Positions 1 to 7,528 of a stretch of DNA of 18,775 bases are shown piece by piece. The notes beneath the pieces were generated by a model. That model saw only the letters and a program-made list of their open reading frames with translations. It searched no databases and had not been told where the DNA came from. Source of the stretch: an uncultured Lachnospiraceae bacterium (GTDB lineage Bacteria > Bacillota > Clostridia > Lachnospirales > Lachnospiraceae); assembly GCA_937915975.1 (NCBI GenBank), contig CALGGL010000219.1, positions 1-18,775 on the forward strand. Reading direction: 5' to 3'. Made by a program: the position numbers and the translations under genes. Position 1 is the first letter of the stretch. Each line of letters opens with the position of its first letter.

Positions 1-1419
1 CGGCGAGAAAAGAAGCAAGATTGGGAAGAGCTCGAGTCTTCCGGCAAGCATATCAAACATGAATACATATTTTGAAAATGCCGAGTAGCATGTAAAATTA
101 CACGTCGGTCCTACTTGATTTAATCCCGGACCAATATTATTAATAGTCGCTGCAACCGCAGTAAAGTTTGATGTCATATCCTTATTTTCATATGATATAA
201 GAAGAAGGGATATACAAAAAATTATAATATAGGTCATAAAATAAACGTTAATTGAACGCAAGGTTTCATGACCTATAACCTTATCCTCTATCTTAATCTT
301 CTTAACACTCTTAGGGAAAAGGAATGAAACTATCTCCTTTTTAACCGTCTTCGCCATAACTATAAAACGGGAAACCTTGATACCGCCACCGGTGCTGCCG
401 GCGCAAGCTCCAACAAACATAAGCATAACAAGAATCGTTTTGGAAAGTGACGGCCATGTATCAAAATCGGCAGTTCCGTATCCTGTTGTAGTTATGATTG
501 AGCCCACCTGAAAGAACGAATGTCTTACTGTTGCACCGATTGAACCGATTTTATCATATATATTAATACAGATTGTCGTAACAGCAACAATAATGATTAT
601 AAAATAAATTCTTACTTCTTCTATCTTGAACGCCTGCTTAAGCTTTCCGGATATAAGAAGAAAATAAAATGTAAAATTAACACCGAAGAGCACCATAAAT
701 ATACCTATTACCCACTGCTGGTAAACGGTACAGCTCATAATACTGTCATTCCAAATACTAAGTCCTCCTGTACCGGCAGTACCAAAGGATATGGTAAGTG
801 CTTCAAAAGGATTCATACCTCCGAAAAGCAAAAGTACAACCTCAATGACAGTCATAACAAAATATATGGCATAAAGATAAAAGGCGGTATCTCTTACCTT
901 CGGTACAAGCTTTCCGACAGAAGGCCCCGGGCTTTCCGCCTTCATAAGATTCATATTGGAGCCGCCTGCCATAGGTAAAATGGCAAGTAAAAATACCAGA
1001 ACTCCCATACCTCCTATCCAGTGTGTAAAGCTTCTCCAGAAAAGCGATGCATGTGACAATGCCTCAACATCTGATAAAATGGTAGAACCGGTTGTTGTAA
1101 AACCTGAAACCGTCTCAAAAAGAGCATTTGTAAAATTAGGTATATCATCGTTTAAGACAAAAGGCAGACATCCCAAAACTGATAGAATAATCCAGCTTAA
1201 GGCTGTTGTTACAAAGCCCTCCTTAAGATAAAATTTCATATCCTTAGGCTTATGAAAAACTATTATAGTTCCTACAAGTGCCGCCGCAATGGCTACATAT
1301 AAAAATCCAAGCCCCTGCTTCTCCCCATAGATAACAGCCACAAGACAAGGCAGCATCATACATGCTGCCTCAATATCCATAATCCATCCCAAAACATATA
1401 TAACAACGCCGTAATTCAT
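1..1419 (-). CDS. trkH: Potassium uptake channel subunit TrkH, 3' end cut by the window edge
   Basis: This is the membrane pore of a Trk/Ktr-type potassium uptake system, which works with the cytoplasmic NAD-binding TrkA subunit encoded just upstream. I translated 473 residues from an ATG at 1419, preceded by a GAGGATGAG ribosome site; the frame runs off the window. Four pore-loop segments of the Trk family are visible in order: SGFTTTGST, then a loop after GGMNPFEALT with GTAGTGG, then SIITTTGYGTADFDTWP, then AATINNIGPG. HWIGGMG and ACAGSTGGGIK, typical of TrkH, are also present. The last residues seen (GRLELFPILLLFSP) match the usual TrkH C-terminus, so only a few residues are missing. It starts 24 nt after trkA and is almost certainly cotranscribed with it. 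The closely related KtrB is less likely, given the two-domain TrkA partner. Confidence 0.93.
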   Translation of the reverse strand, partial: MNYGVVIYVLGWIMDIEAACMMLPCLVAVIYGEKQGLGFLYVAIAAALVGTIIVFHKPKDMKFYLKEGFVTTALSWIILSVLGCLPFVLNDDIPNFTNALFETVSGFTTTGSTILSDVEALSHASLFWRSFTHWIGGMGVLVFLLAILPMAGGSNMNLMKAESPGPSVGKLVPKVRDTAFYLYAIYFVMTVIEVVLLLFGGMNPFEALTISFGTAGTGGLSIWNDSIMSCTVYQQWVIGIFMVLFGVNFTFYFLLISGKLKQAFKIEEVRIYFIIIIVAVTTICINIYDKIGSIGATVRHSFFQVGSIITTTGYGTADFDTWPSLSKTILVMLMFVGACAGSTGGGIKVSRFIVMAKTVKKEIVSFLFPKSVKKIKIEDKVIGHETLRSINVYFMTYIIIFCISLLLISYENKDMTSNFTAVAATINNIGPGLNQVGPTCNFTCYSAFSKYVFMFDMLAGRLELFPILLLFSP

Positions 1420-1443
1420 TATCTCATCCTCTAATCCGATTAA

Positions 1444-2826
1444 TTACTTAAGTATATCCTTCAAATCCTTAAAGCCTGTATGAGTTGTTACTATAACAAC
1501 CTTATCATTTTCCTGGATGATGTCATCACCTTTCGGTATAATGATTTTTCCGTTTCTGTTAATGCAGGCAATCAAAAGATTATCCTTAAGCTTAAGCTCC
1601 ATAATATGTTTTCCGACTACCGGAGAATTCTTTTCGGTATTAAACTCTATCGCCTCTGCTTTATTATCAAAGATATGATAAAGAACCTCTATATTGCTTC
1701 CAATACCGTTTTGTGTAGCTCTGACATGACCGATAATCGTCTCGGATGTCATATATCTCGGATATAATATGCTTCCCATATCAAGATTATCTATAACGTC
1801 ATGGAAAGAGCTTCTTTTAATCTTAGTAATAACCTTAGCAGATGTAAATTGTCTTGCAAAAAGTGTAATAAGAATATTTTCTTCATCAAGACCTGTAAGC
1901 GGTACAACAGAATCGGTCTCCTCAATACCCGATTCACGCAAAACAGACTCATCGGTTCCGTCACCGCATATAACAAGTGCCTTAGGAATAAGCGCACTGA
2001 GTTCCTCGCACCGTTTCATATCAATTTCAACAATCTTAACATCAATATTCATCTCGGTAAGCTGCTTTGCAAGATAATATGAGGACTTTCCTCCTCCGAT
2101 TATCATACAATTCTTTACCTGATGTGTATCGATATCAATCTTCCTAAAAAAGTTCTGAGTATTAATAGGTGTAGCTATAAAGGTGATATAATCCTGTCCC
2201 TTAAGAACAAATGAACCGTCCGGAATAACAAGCTCACCGCCTCTTTCCACACCACAGACCAAAAGCTGTGAATTATAATTCCTTATGTCGGATACATGCG
2301 CTCCGTCAAGTACATTTCCGTCGGGAAGCTTAAATTTTATAAGCTCGGCATGACCTTTGGTAAATGCGTTAATCTCCTCAGCCATAGGAAGTCTGAGTAA
2401 TCTTGCTATCTCTCTTGCGGTTTCAAGCTCCGGATTAATAATAAGAGAGATACCAAGCTTTGACCGAAGATAGGCAAGCTCATCACTGTAGTCGGGATTC
2501 CTTACTCTGGCAATTGTTGCACAGTGACCAACCTGATTTGCTATAGTACAACAAAGCATATTTAATTCATCAGACTCCGTAACCGCTATGAGAATATCGG
2601 CATCATTAACACCCGCATCAAGCAAAACCCTGTAGCTTGAGCCGTTACCTGCTATACCCATAACATCATAGGTTTCGGAAACCCTGTCAACCAAATCACT
2701 GTTTGTATCAATAACGGTTATATCGTGCTTTTCATTTACCAATCTCTCAACCAGAGTATTTCCAACCTTACCGCATCCGACGATGATTATCTTTAAGCCT
2801 CTGTTTTTCTTAAATGGATTCTCCAT
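1444..2826 (-). CDS. trkA: Trk system potassium uptake regulator TrkA
   Basis: This 460-residue cytoplasmic protein gates the TrkH channel in response to bound nucleotide (NAD(H)/ATP in characterised family members). It has the duplicated layout of full-length TrkA: a first Rossmann RCK domain with GCGKVG at residues 17-22 and an acidic residue at D40 ending the second strand, a first TrkA_C domain at roughly 150-225, a second Rossmann domain with GGGKSS at 244-249 and acidic VEID near 266-269, and a final TrkA_C domain at roughly 375-460. The length is normal. The second nucleotide motif lacks the last glycine of GxGxxG, as is common in the second half. The ATG follows a GGGAG ribosome site. 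It lies 42 nt after a small helical-protein gene and 24 nt before trkH, in one minus-strand transcription unit. Confidence 0.95.
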   Translation of the reverse strand: MENPFKKNRGLKIIIVGCGKVGNTLVERLVNEKHDITVIDTNSDLVDRVSETYDVMGIAGNGSSYRVLLDAGVNDADILIAVTESDELNMLCCTIANQVGHCATIARVRNPDYSDELAYLRSKLGISLIINPELETAREIARLLRLPMAEEINAFTKGHAELIKFKLPDGNVLDGAHVSDIRNYNSQLLVCGVERGGELVIPDGSFVLKGQDYITFIATPINTQNFFRKIDIDTHQVKNCMIIGGGKSSYYLAKQLTEMNIDVKIVEIDMKRCEELSALIPKALVICGDGTDESVLRESGIEETDSVVPLTGLDEENILITLFARQFTSAKVITKIKRSSFHDVIDNLDMGSILYPRYMTSETIIGHVRATQNGIGSNIEVLYHIFDNKAEAIEFNTEKNSPVVGKHIMELKLKDNLLIACINRNGKIIIPKGDDIIQENDKVVIVTTHTGFKDLKDILK

Positions 2827-2868
2827 AGCTTTCTCCCGCTTCCTTCATCAAGTATAAGATTAAGAAAA

Positions 2869-3087
2869 TTAAATTAACTTCTTAAGTGAATCAATCGCAC
2901 CTGCAGCCTTACCTGCACCAAGCTTAGCCTGAACACCCGATACAACCTTATCAAGCATTCCGTCAGGAATATCTATACCGGAAGCCTTTTCAATTGCTTT
3001 TTCCGGGTTTGCCTTAAATTCCTTTTCAAAATCCTTATCATTTTTTACCTTATCAACTATCTTTGTTACCTGATCCTTAATATCCAT
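2869..3087 (-). CDS. Small 72-residue helical protein, function unknown
   Basis: I do not recognise a function. The frame is open further upstream, but an AGGAGG ribosome site at 3096-3101 lies 8 nt before the ATG at 3087, so this start is preferred and the upstream ATG at 3111 would place that site inside the gene. The protein starts MDIKDQ, is very rich in lysine, aspartate and glutamate, and has no signal peptide, membrane segment or cysteine. It reads as one or two amphipathic helices (about 1-40), a short GIDIPDG turn, then a helix with a glycine/alanine stretch (LGAGKAAGA) and a final SLKKLI. The layout (acidic helical stretch, a FKANPEKAI-like segment, a turn) recalls Nif11-type leader peptides, but there is no core peptide, and I see no modification enzyme nearby. 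It sits between the tubulin-like gene and trkA. Confidence 0.75.
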   Translation of the reverse strand: MDIKDQVTKIVDKVKNDKDFEKEFKANPEKAIEKASGIDIPDGMLDKVVSGVQAKLGAGKAAGAIDSLKKLI

Positions 3088-3095
3088 CTTTCTTT

Positions 3096-3101
3096 CCTCC
3101 T
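3096..3101 (-). promoter_or_regulatory. Ribosome binding site deciding the start of the 72-residue protein
   Basis: The minus strand reads AGGAGG 8 nt before the ATG at 3087. It would be inside the coding region if the upstream ATG at 3111 were used. Confidence 0.8.
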
Positions 3102-3147
3102 GATTAATCATATAATATTTTTATTAAGTCTCGTATGAGTATATCTA

Positions 3148-5673
3148 TCAGCATAAATCCGGATATGCAAACATATCCTTGTTTACCTCATCGATATGAA
3201 GTCCGCGGTAGCTTTCTTTGTCAACAGCATTATATGCATCCTGAAGCATTTTTGAACATTCCAAAAATGATAACGGAACACCGATAAGAATATCGTCTAT
3301 GGAGATTTCTATTTCACCATGGTTAAATGCTATAGTGTCCTCAGGCGTATTATAAGGCTCCGAAATAAGTATATTCTTGACAGCCTCCGAAAAATGCGGC
3401 ATGGCAGCAGGAAGAGAGATAAATCTCTTGTTAATAAGCTTCTCTTCCGAGCCCTCCTTAAGAACGCACATCTTCTTCTTTTCGGTTTTTTCGCTTAAGC
3501 CTTCAACAAAGACCTTGGCCGCACCTGTCATAATCTCATCACGCTTTTCATTGGATGCGGATACAAACATAATATTGGTCTCCTGAAGTGTAGGCTTATT
3601 ATCCGCAAATGCAACAGAGATAAGCTTTTCAGGCGCATATACACCGACACTGACGAATATATTTCTGTATATTCTCTCCATAACATCCTTTACCGGAACA
3701 GGTCGTGAGCTGTCAATATCAGCCTCATGCTCAACCATAAGCTCTATTAATCCTCTTCTTAACTCATCTATACGAGCATCCGTCACATAATCAGATGGTA
3801 AAAACTCATGTCTTGCAGCCCCCTTCAGGGTATAATTAATAACCTTCGAACCTCTCTTTGAGAGATCTTCAACGGCATTCTTTAAATCCTCGCCAAACTG
3901 TGCATAGATATCATTAAGACGCTCTGATCTCTGCCTTAAAATCCTTATTATATCTCCAAACAAATCCTGATCACTTATTCCGTCGACAATCATATTACGC
4001 TCTGTTGCAAGTGTTTCCTTAACACATGCATCATAGTAACCGTTTTCAGTCTCACGCTTTGCCGATGGAAATGTAAAGAATCTCTTGGCAACTATATCTC
4101 TTATGGATTCGATGATTCTGCTGAATTCTCCTGTAGGATGATATGAGCCGAGCTTTTGCTCAAGCTTTCTTATCTCAGCAATTATACCGCCATCCATATC
4201 TCTTCCGGCAAAGCCGGCGGAACCAATCATTTCTATTGTAAGAAACGGTCCGTATTCCTTCATATATCTTGTAATAAGCCTGTCAATATCACCTGAAACC
4301 TTATTCTTAAGCTGTTTGATTATGCTTGGTATATTCTTTTCAACATCCGAAAGCTGTCTTGGCATGGATGTTCTTAAGGTATCCTGTTTTTTCTTAATAG
4401 ACTTATAATCAGGCTTAATCAACTGATTAAGATTGACAAGACCCTTAACATCAAGCTTAATCGGTTCGCCCGGCTGACCGTCCAAAAACTCGTTAAGCTC
4501 AAGCAGCGTTGCCTTTAAATCATTTTCAATGATTCCGTCCATATTATCAAGCGTATGAAGTCGCTTATTAGCTTCATTGAACACCTCAAACTCACATATA
4601 TTTTCGATTTCCTTAATAGGAACCTTATAATCCGATTCGTTGAATATTTTATAATATCCCGAACCCTCTCTATCGAAAAATGCATCTCTAAGGAGCTTTC
4701 TTTCGCCTACCGCCTTTTCATTTCCGATAAATTTATTCTTTGAAAGCATTGTCAAAAAGTAAGCCACATCACTGCATATAACATTATCAGGAAGATATCC
4801 CTGTTCATCCTGCTTTCCTGTGACAATCATACACGAATCAAATATATTTTCCTTCATGGAAAGTCTGTGTGTGGTACTTTCAAATGTATATGCCTCGTTT
4901 CTGTTGGCAATTCTCATAAAGTAATCAACCTCTTTTAATGCGGCACATCCGTTTGCATTTAAAAGAGCCGTAAGATCAGCATTATCGGCTATAAATCTGT
5001 CGGCATATAAAACATCCGGAGTAAGAAGGCATGCACCTATACGATAATTATTAAGTCTTTTTGACTTACCGAATGCCCTTATATTATAAGCAAGATCTGT
5101 AAGAATACCGCTGCCTGTTCCACCCGCCAGGCCTGATACGATAATAATATCAAGCTTTCCGTATTCGGAATTATTATATATCTCCTCAATCTTTTCAAAC
5201 AAAAGAATCCTTATATCCTCATAAGCATTGGAAAACATAAGACGTCCAATCTGACGGTTACCCTTTGCACCGTCAACGCCTATACTCATATCTGGAAAAT
5301 CACTCTTCATCCAGTTTGCAAGATTAGGATGAACAGGATTATTATCTATACCCTTTGAAAGAATATTTTCAAGATTAGGTCTGTAAATACTCATAACCTC
5401 AAGAGCATTAAGACCTATTCCCTCCTTGCTGTCCTCTATGGTATTTTGCATAGATTGAATATCAGAATCAATATAAAGAAGATTGATATTATCCTCAGGA
5501 GTAACATCTTCTCTGATCATACCCTTAATACTGGTAAGTACCTTACAGCCGATTCCCCCTAAACCGACAATAAGTAAATCCCTGTTAAAGGTCTGCTCCT
5601 CGTCATCCTTTCCAAATATTCTGATGTCCTTTAATTTCGCGAATTCTTCCTTTTGCGTATCAATTAAAATCAT
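3148..5673 (-). CDS. Tubulin/FtsZ-like GTPase domain protein
   Basis: This 841-residue protein carries a tubulin/FtsZ-superfamily GTPase domain at its N-terminus, most like the group annotated as tubulin-like (Tubulin_2). A nucleotide-binding GLGGIG follows the first strand (residues 37-42), and the tubulin signature appears as SGLAGGTGSG (about 180-189) before a helix. FtsZ is about 380 residues, so roughly 500 residues follow the GTPase region. They are charged and mostly helical, with no membrane segment or signal peptide. The longer TTG start five codons upstream is rejected because GGAGG (5682-5686) would then lie inside the gene. It follows prfC by 26 nt and precedes the 72-residue protein by 60 nt. 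Members of this group are poorly characterised; a polymer-forming cytoskeletal or scaffold role is inference. Confidence 0.8.
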   Translation of the reverse strand: MILIDTQKEEFAKLKDIRIFGKDDEEQTFNRDLLIVGLGGIGCKVLTSIKGMIREDVTPEDNINLLYIDSDIQSMQNTIEDSKEGIGLNALEVMSIYRPNLENILSKGIDNNPVHPNLANWMKSDFPDMSIGVDGAKGNRQIGRLMFSNAYEDIRILLFEKIEEIYNNSEYGKLDIIIVSGLAGGTGSGILTDLAYNIRAFGKSKRLNNYRIGACLLTPDVLYADRFIADNADLTALLNANGCAALKEVDYFMRIANRNEAYTFESTTHRLSMKENIFDSCMIVTGKQDEQGYLPDNVICSDVAYFLTMLSKNKFIGNEKAVGERKLLRDAFFDREGSGYYKIFNESDYKVPIKEIENICEFEVFNEANKRLHTLDNMDGIIENDLKATLLELNEFLDGQPGEPIKLDVKGLVNLNQLIKPDYKSIKKKQDTLRTSMPRQLSDVEKNIPSIIKQLKNKVSGDIDRLITRYMKEYGPFLTIEMIGSAGFAGRDMDGGIIAEIRKLEQKLGSYHPTGEFSRIIESIRDIVAKRFFTFPSAKRETENGYYDACVKETLATERNMIVDGISDQDLFGDIIRILRQRSERLNDIYAQFGEDLKNAVEDLSKRGSKVINYTLKGAARHEFLPSDYVTDARIDELRRGLIELMVEHEADIDSSRPVPVKDVMERIYRNIFVSVGVYAPEKLISVAFADNKPTLQETNIMFVSASNEKRDEIMTGAAKVFVEGLSEKTEKKKMCVLKEGSEEKLINKRFISLPAAMPHFSEAVKNILISEPYNTPEDTIAFNHGEIEISIDDILIGVPLSFLECSKMLQDAYNAVDKESYRGLHIDEVNKDMFAYPDLC

Positions 5674-5681
5674 CTTACTAT

Positions 5682-5686
5682 CCTCC
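5682..5686 (-). promoter_or_regulatory. Ribosome binding site deciding the start of the tubulin-like gene
   Basis: GGAGG on the minus strand, 8 nt before the ATG at 5673. It rules out the TTG start at 5688. Confidence 0.8.
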
Positions 5687-5699
5687 AAATTATAACCCT

Positions 5700-7295
5700 C
5701 TAATTTTTGCGGAATTCCTCCAGTTCCAACCCCTCATTATGTTCCAATAAAAGTCTTATCGACCATTCATTTGCAAAAAGCAAAAGCGGATTGTCTTTCA
5801 TATCCCTGACCCTCTTGCAATCACTTATTCTGCTGATTTTATTTAAGTCTGTGGCAGGGTCCTTAACCCATCTTATATAATTATACGGAAGCGGTTCAAG
5901 TCTTATGTCGCAACCGTATTCGTTTTCCAATCTGTATTTTAACACATCAAACTGAAGAACGCCAACTACTCCTACAATTATTTCAGACATTCCCAATGTG
6001 TAATCCTGAAACATCTGTATGGCACCCTCCTGGGCAATCTGTGTTACTCCCTTCATAAACTGCTTACGTTTCATAGAATCAAGCTGAACCAGTCTGCAAA
6101 AGTGCTCGGGTGCAAATGTAGGTATACCCTCGTATTCAAATTTACTTCCGGGTGAGCAAAGCGTATCACCGATTGAAAAAATGCCCGGATCAAATACACC
6201 GATAACATCTCCCGCATAAGCTTCATCAATAACCTTTCTGTCCTGAGCCATAATCTGCTGTGGTTGTGAAAGTCTCATCTTTCTTCCGCTTTGAACATGA
6301 TATACCTCTTTGGAAGCATCAAACTTACCCGAACAAATTCTCATAAAGGCTATTCTGTCATGATGAGCCTTATTCATATTGGCTTGAATCTTAAAAACAA
6401 AGCCTGAAAAAATATCATTAACAGGTTCAATCGGACCTTCATTTGAAAGTCTCGGAAGCGGTGATTTTGTCATTTTTAAAAAATGTTCAAGAAACGTTTC
6501 AACACCGAAGGTGGTAAGTGCCGAACCGAAAAATACCGGAGTAAGCTCACCTTTATCAACAAGTTCCTGATTTAACTCATCACTTGCTCCGTCCAAAAGC
6601 TCTATCTCCTCAAGAAGCTGATTATAAAGTTCATCACCAACCTCTTCCTTAAGCTTATCATCTTCCACATCATAATCAGTCTCCGCAGCGCCCTTGGCAC
6701 CTCCAACGGAAACCGCCTTAAACATTGAAACCTTCTTCGTATTTCTGTCATATACACCCTTAAATCTTTTACCGGAGCCAATCGGCCAGTTAATCGGACA
6801 TGTCCTGATACCGAGAACCGTTTCAATATCATCCAAAAGCTCAAAGGAATCTCTGGCTTCCAAATCCATTTTATTAATAAATGTGAATATAGGAATATGT
6901 CTCATAACACAGACCTTAAAAAGCTTAATAGTCTGTGCCTCAACACCCTTAGAAGCATCTATAACCATGACCGCCGAATCTGCAGCCATAAGAGTTCGAT
7001 AAGTATCCTCAGAGAAGTCCTGATGTCCGGGAGTATCAAGTATATTTATACAATATCCGTCATAGTTAAACTGCAAAACCGAAGAAGTTACGGATATACC
7101 TCTTTCCTTTTCTATCTCCATCCAGTCTGATACGGCATACTTAGAATTAGCCTTACCCTTCACGGAGCCGGCTGTGTTGATAGCTCCTCCATACAACAAA
7201 AATTTTTCCGTCAAAGTGGTTTTTCCGGCATCAGGATGTGAGATAATTGCAAATGTTCTTCTTTTCTCAATCTCCTGTTTAAACTTCTCGTCCAT
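5700..7295 (-). CDS. prfC: Peptide chain release factor 3
   Basis: RF3 is a translational GTPase that removes RF1/RF2 from the ribosome after peptide release. The 531-residue product has the family's normal length (about 530). GTPase motifs are intact: SHPDAGKTT (19-27), RGISVTSS as the switch region, DTPGHQDF (87-94) and NKMD (141-144). The C-terminal part includes the RF3-typical segments following QFDVLKYRLENEYG. I chose the ATG at 7295 because GGAGG at 7301-7305 lies 5 nt before it; the TTG at 7307 would contain that site, and the ATG at 7298 is too close to it. It is the first gene of a minus-strand run continuing to the tubulin-like gene 26 nt away, and has an extended -10 promoter about 40 nt upstream. 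Confidence 0.95.
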   Translation of the reverse strand: MDEKFKQEIEKRRTFAIISHPDAGKTTLTEKFLLYGGAINTAGSVKGKANSKYAVSDWMEIEKERGISVTSSVLQFNYDGYCINILDTPGHQDFSEDTYRTLMAADSAVMVIDASKGVEAQTIKLFKVCVMRHIPIFTFINKMDLEARDSFELLDDIETVLGIRTCPINWPIGSGKRFKGVYDRNTKKVSMFKAVSVGGAKGAAETDYDVEDDKLKEEVGDELYNQLLEEIELLDGASDELNQELVDKGELTPVFFGSALTTFGVETFLEHFLKMTKSPLPRLSNEGPIEPVNDIFSGFVFKIQANMNKAHHDRIAFMRICSGKFDASKEVYHVQSGRKMRLSQPQQIMAQDRKVIDEAYAGDVIGVFDPGIFSIGDTLCSPGSKFEYEGIPTFAPEHFCRLVQLDSMKRKQFMKGVTQIAQEGAIQMFQDYTLGMSEIIVGVVGVLQFDVLKYRLENEYGCDIRLEPLPYNYIRWVKDPATDLNKISRISDCKRVRDMKDNPLLLFANEWSIRLLLEHNEGLELEEFRKN

Positions 7296-7300
7296 CATGT

Positions 7301-7305
7301 CCTCC
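7301..7305 (-). promoter_or_regulatory. Ribosome binding site deciding the prfC start
   Basis: GGAGG on the minus strand, 5 nt before the ATG at 7295 and only 2 nt before the ATG at 7298, which favours the inner start. Confidence 0.75.
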
Positions 7306-7332
7306 AAGAAATATGTTTACATACATAAAAGC

Positions 7333-7341
7333 ATTATACCA
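7333..7341 (-). promoter_or_regulatory. Extended -10 promoter of the prfC-trkH unit
   Basis: The minus strand reads TGGTATAAT, a perfect TATAAT with the TGn extension. No good -35 box is seen 17 nt upstream, which is tolerable for an extended -10. Transcription would begin about 30 nt before the prfC start. No terminator-like hairpin is seen between prfC and trkH, so the promoter could serve all five genes. Confidence 0.65.
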
Positions 7342-7449
7342 CTTTTTGGCTGATGTGGATACATATTTTTAAATAAATAAGAAAATTTACTAATCTGTAA
7401 ATATAATTCAGTTTGTACAAAGATTGTTGGTGAAATTTAATGTGTAACC

Positions 7450-7501
7450 AAATAGGGATATAAGTCTTTGCATATATGCCAAAAGACTTATATCCCTATT
7501 T
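7450..7501. terminator. Perfect 20-bp inverted repeat between carB and prfC, probable terminator
   Basis: Arms 7450-7469 and 7482-7501 are exact reverse complements over 20 bases (AAATAGGGATATAAGTCTTT and its complement), with a 12-nt loop that itself contains the palindrome GCATATATGC. It lies 27 nt downstream of the carB stop, so a terminator for carB is the simplest reading. The T-rich end of the 3' arm is short (ATTT) and no long U tract follows, so it could instead be an mRNA-stabilising hairpin or an intergenic repeat. Confidence 0.55.
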
Positions 7502-7528
7502 CGATAATTTATACGGTCAGCAAGCCTT

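Noticed and set aside
2869..3087. RiPP precursor with Nif11-type leader
   Set aside because: There is no cysteine, Ser/Thr-rich core, cleavage motif or modification enzyme in the window, so the resemblance stays a note only.
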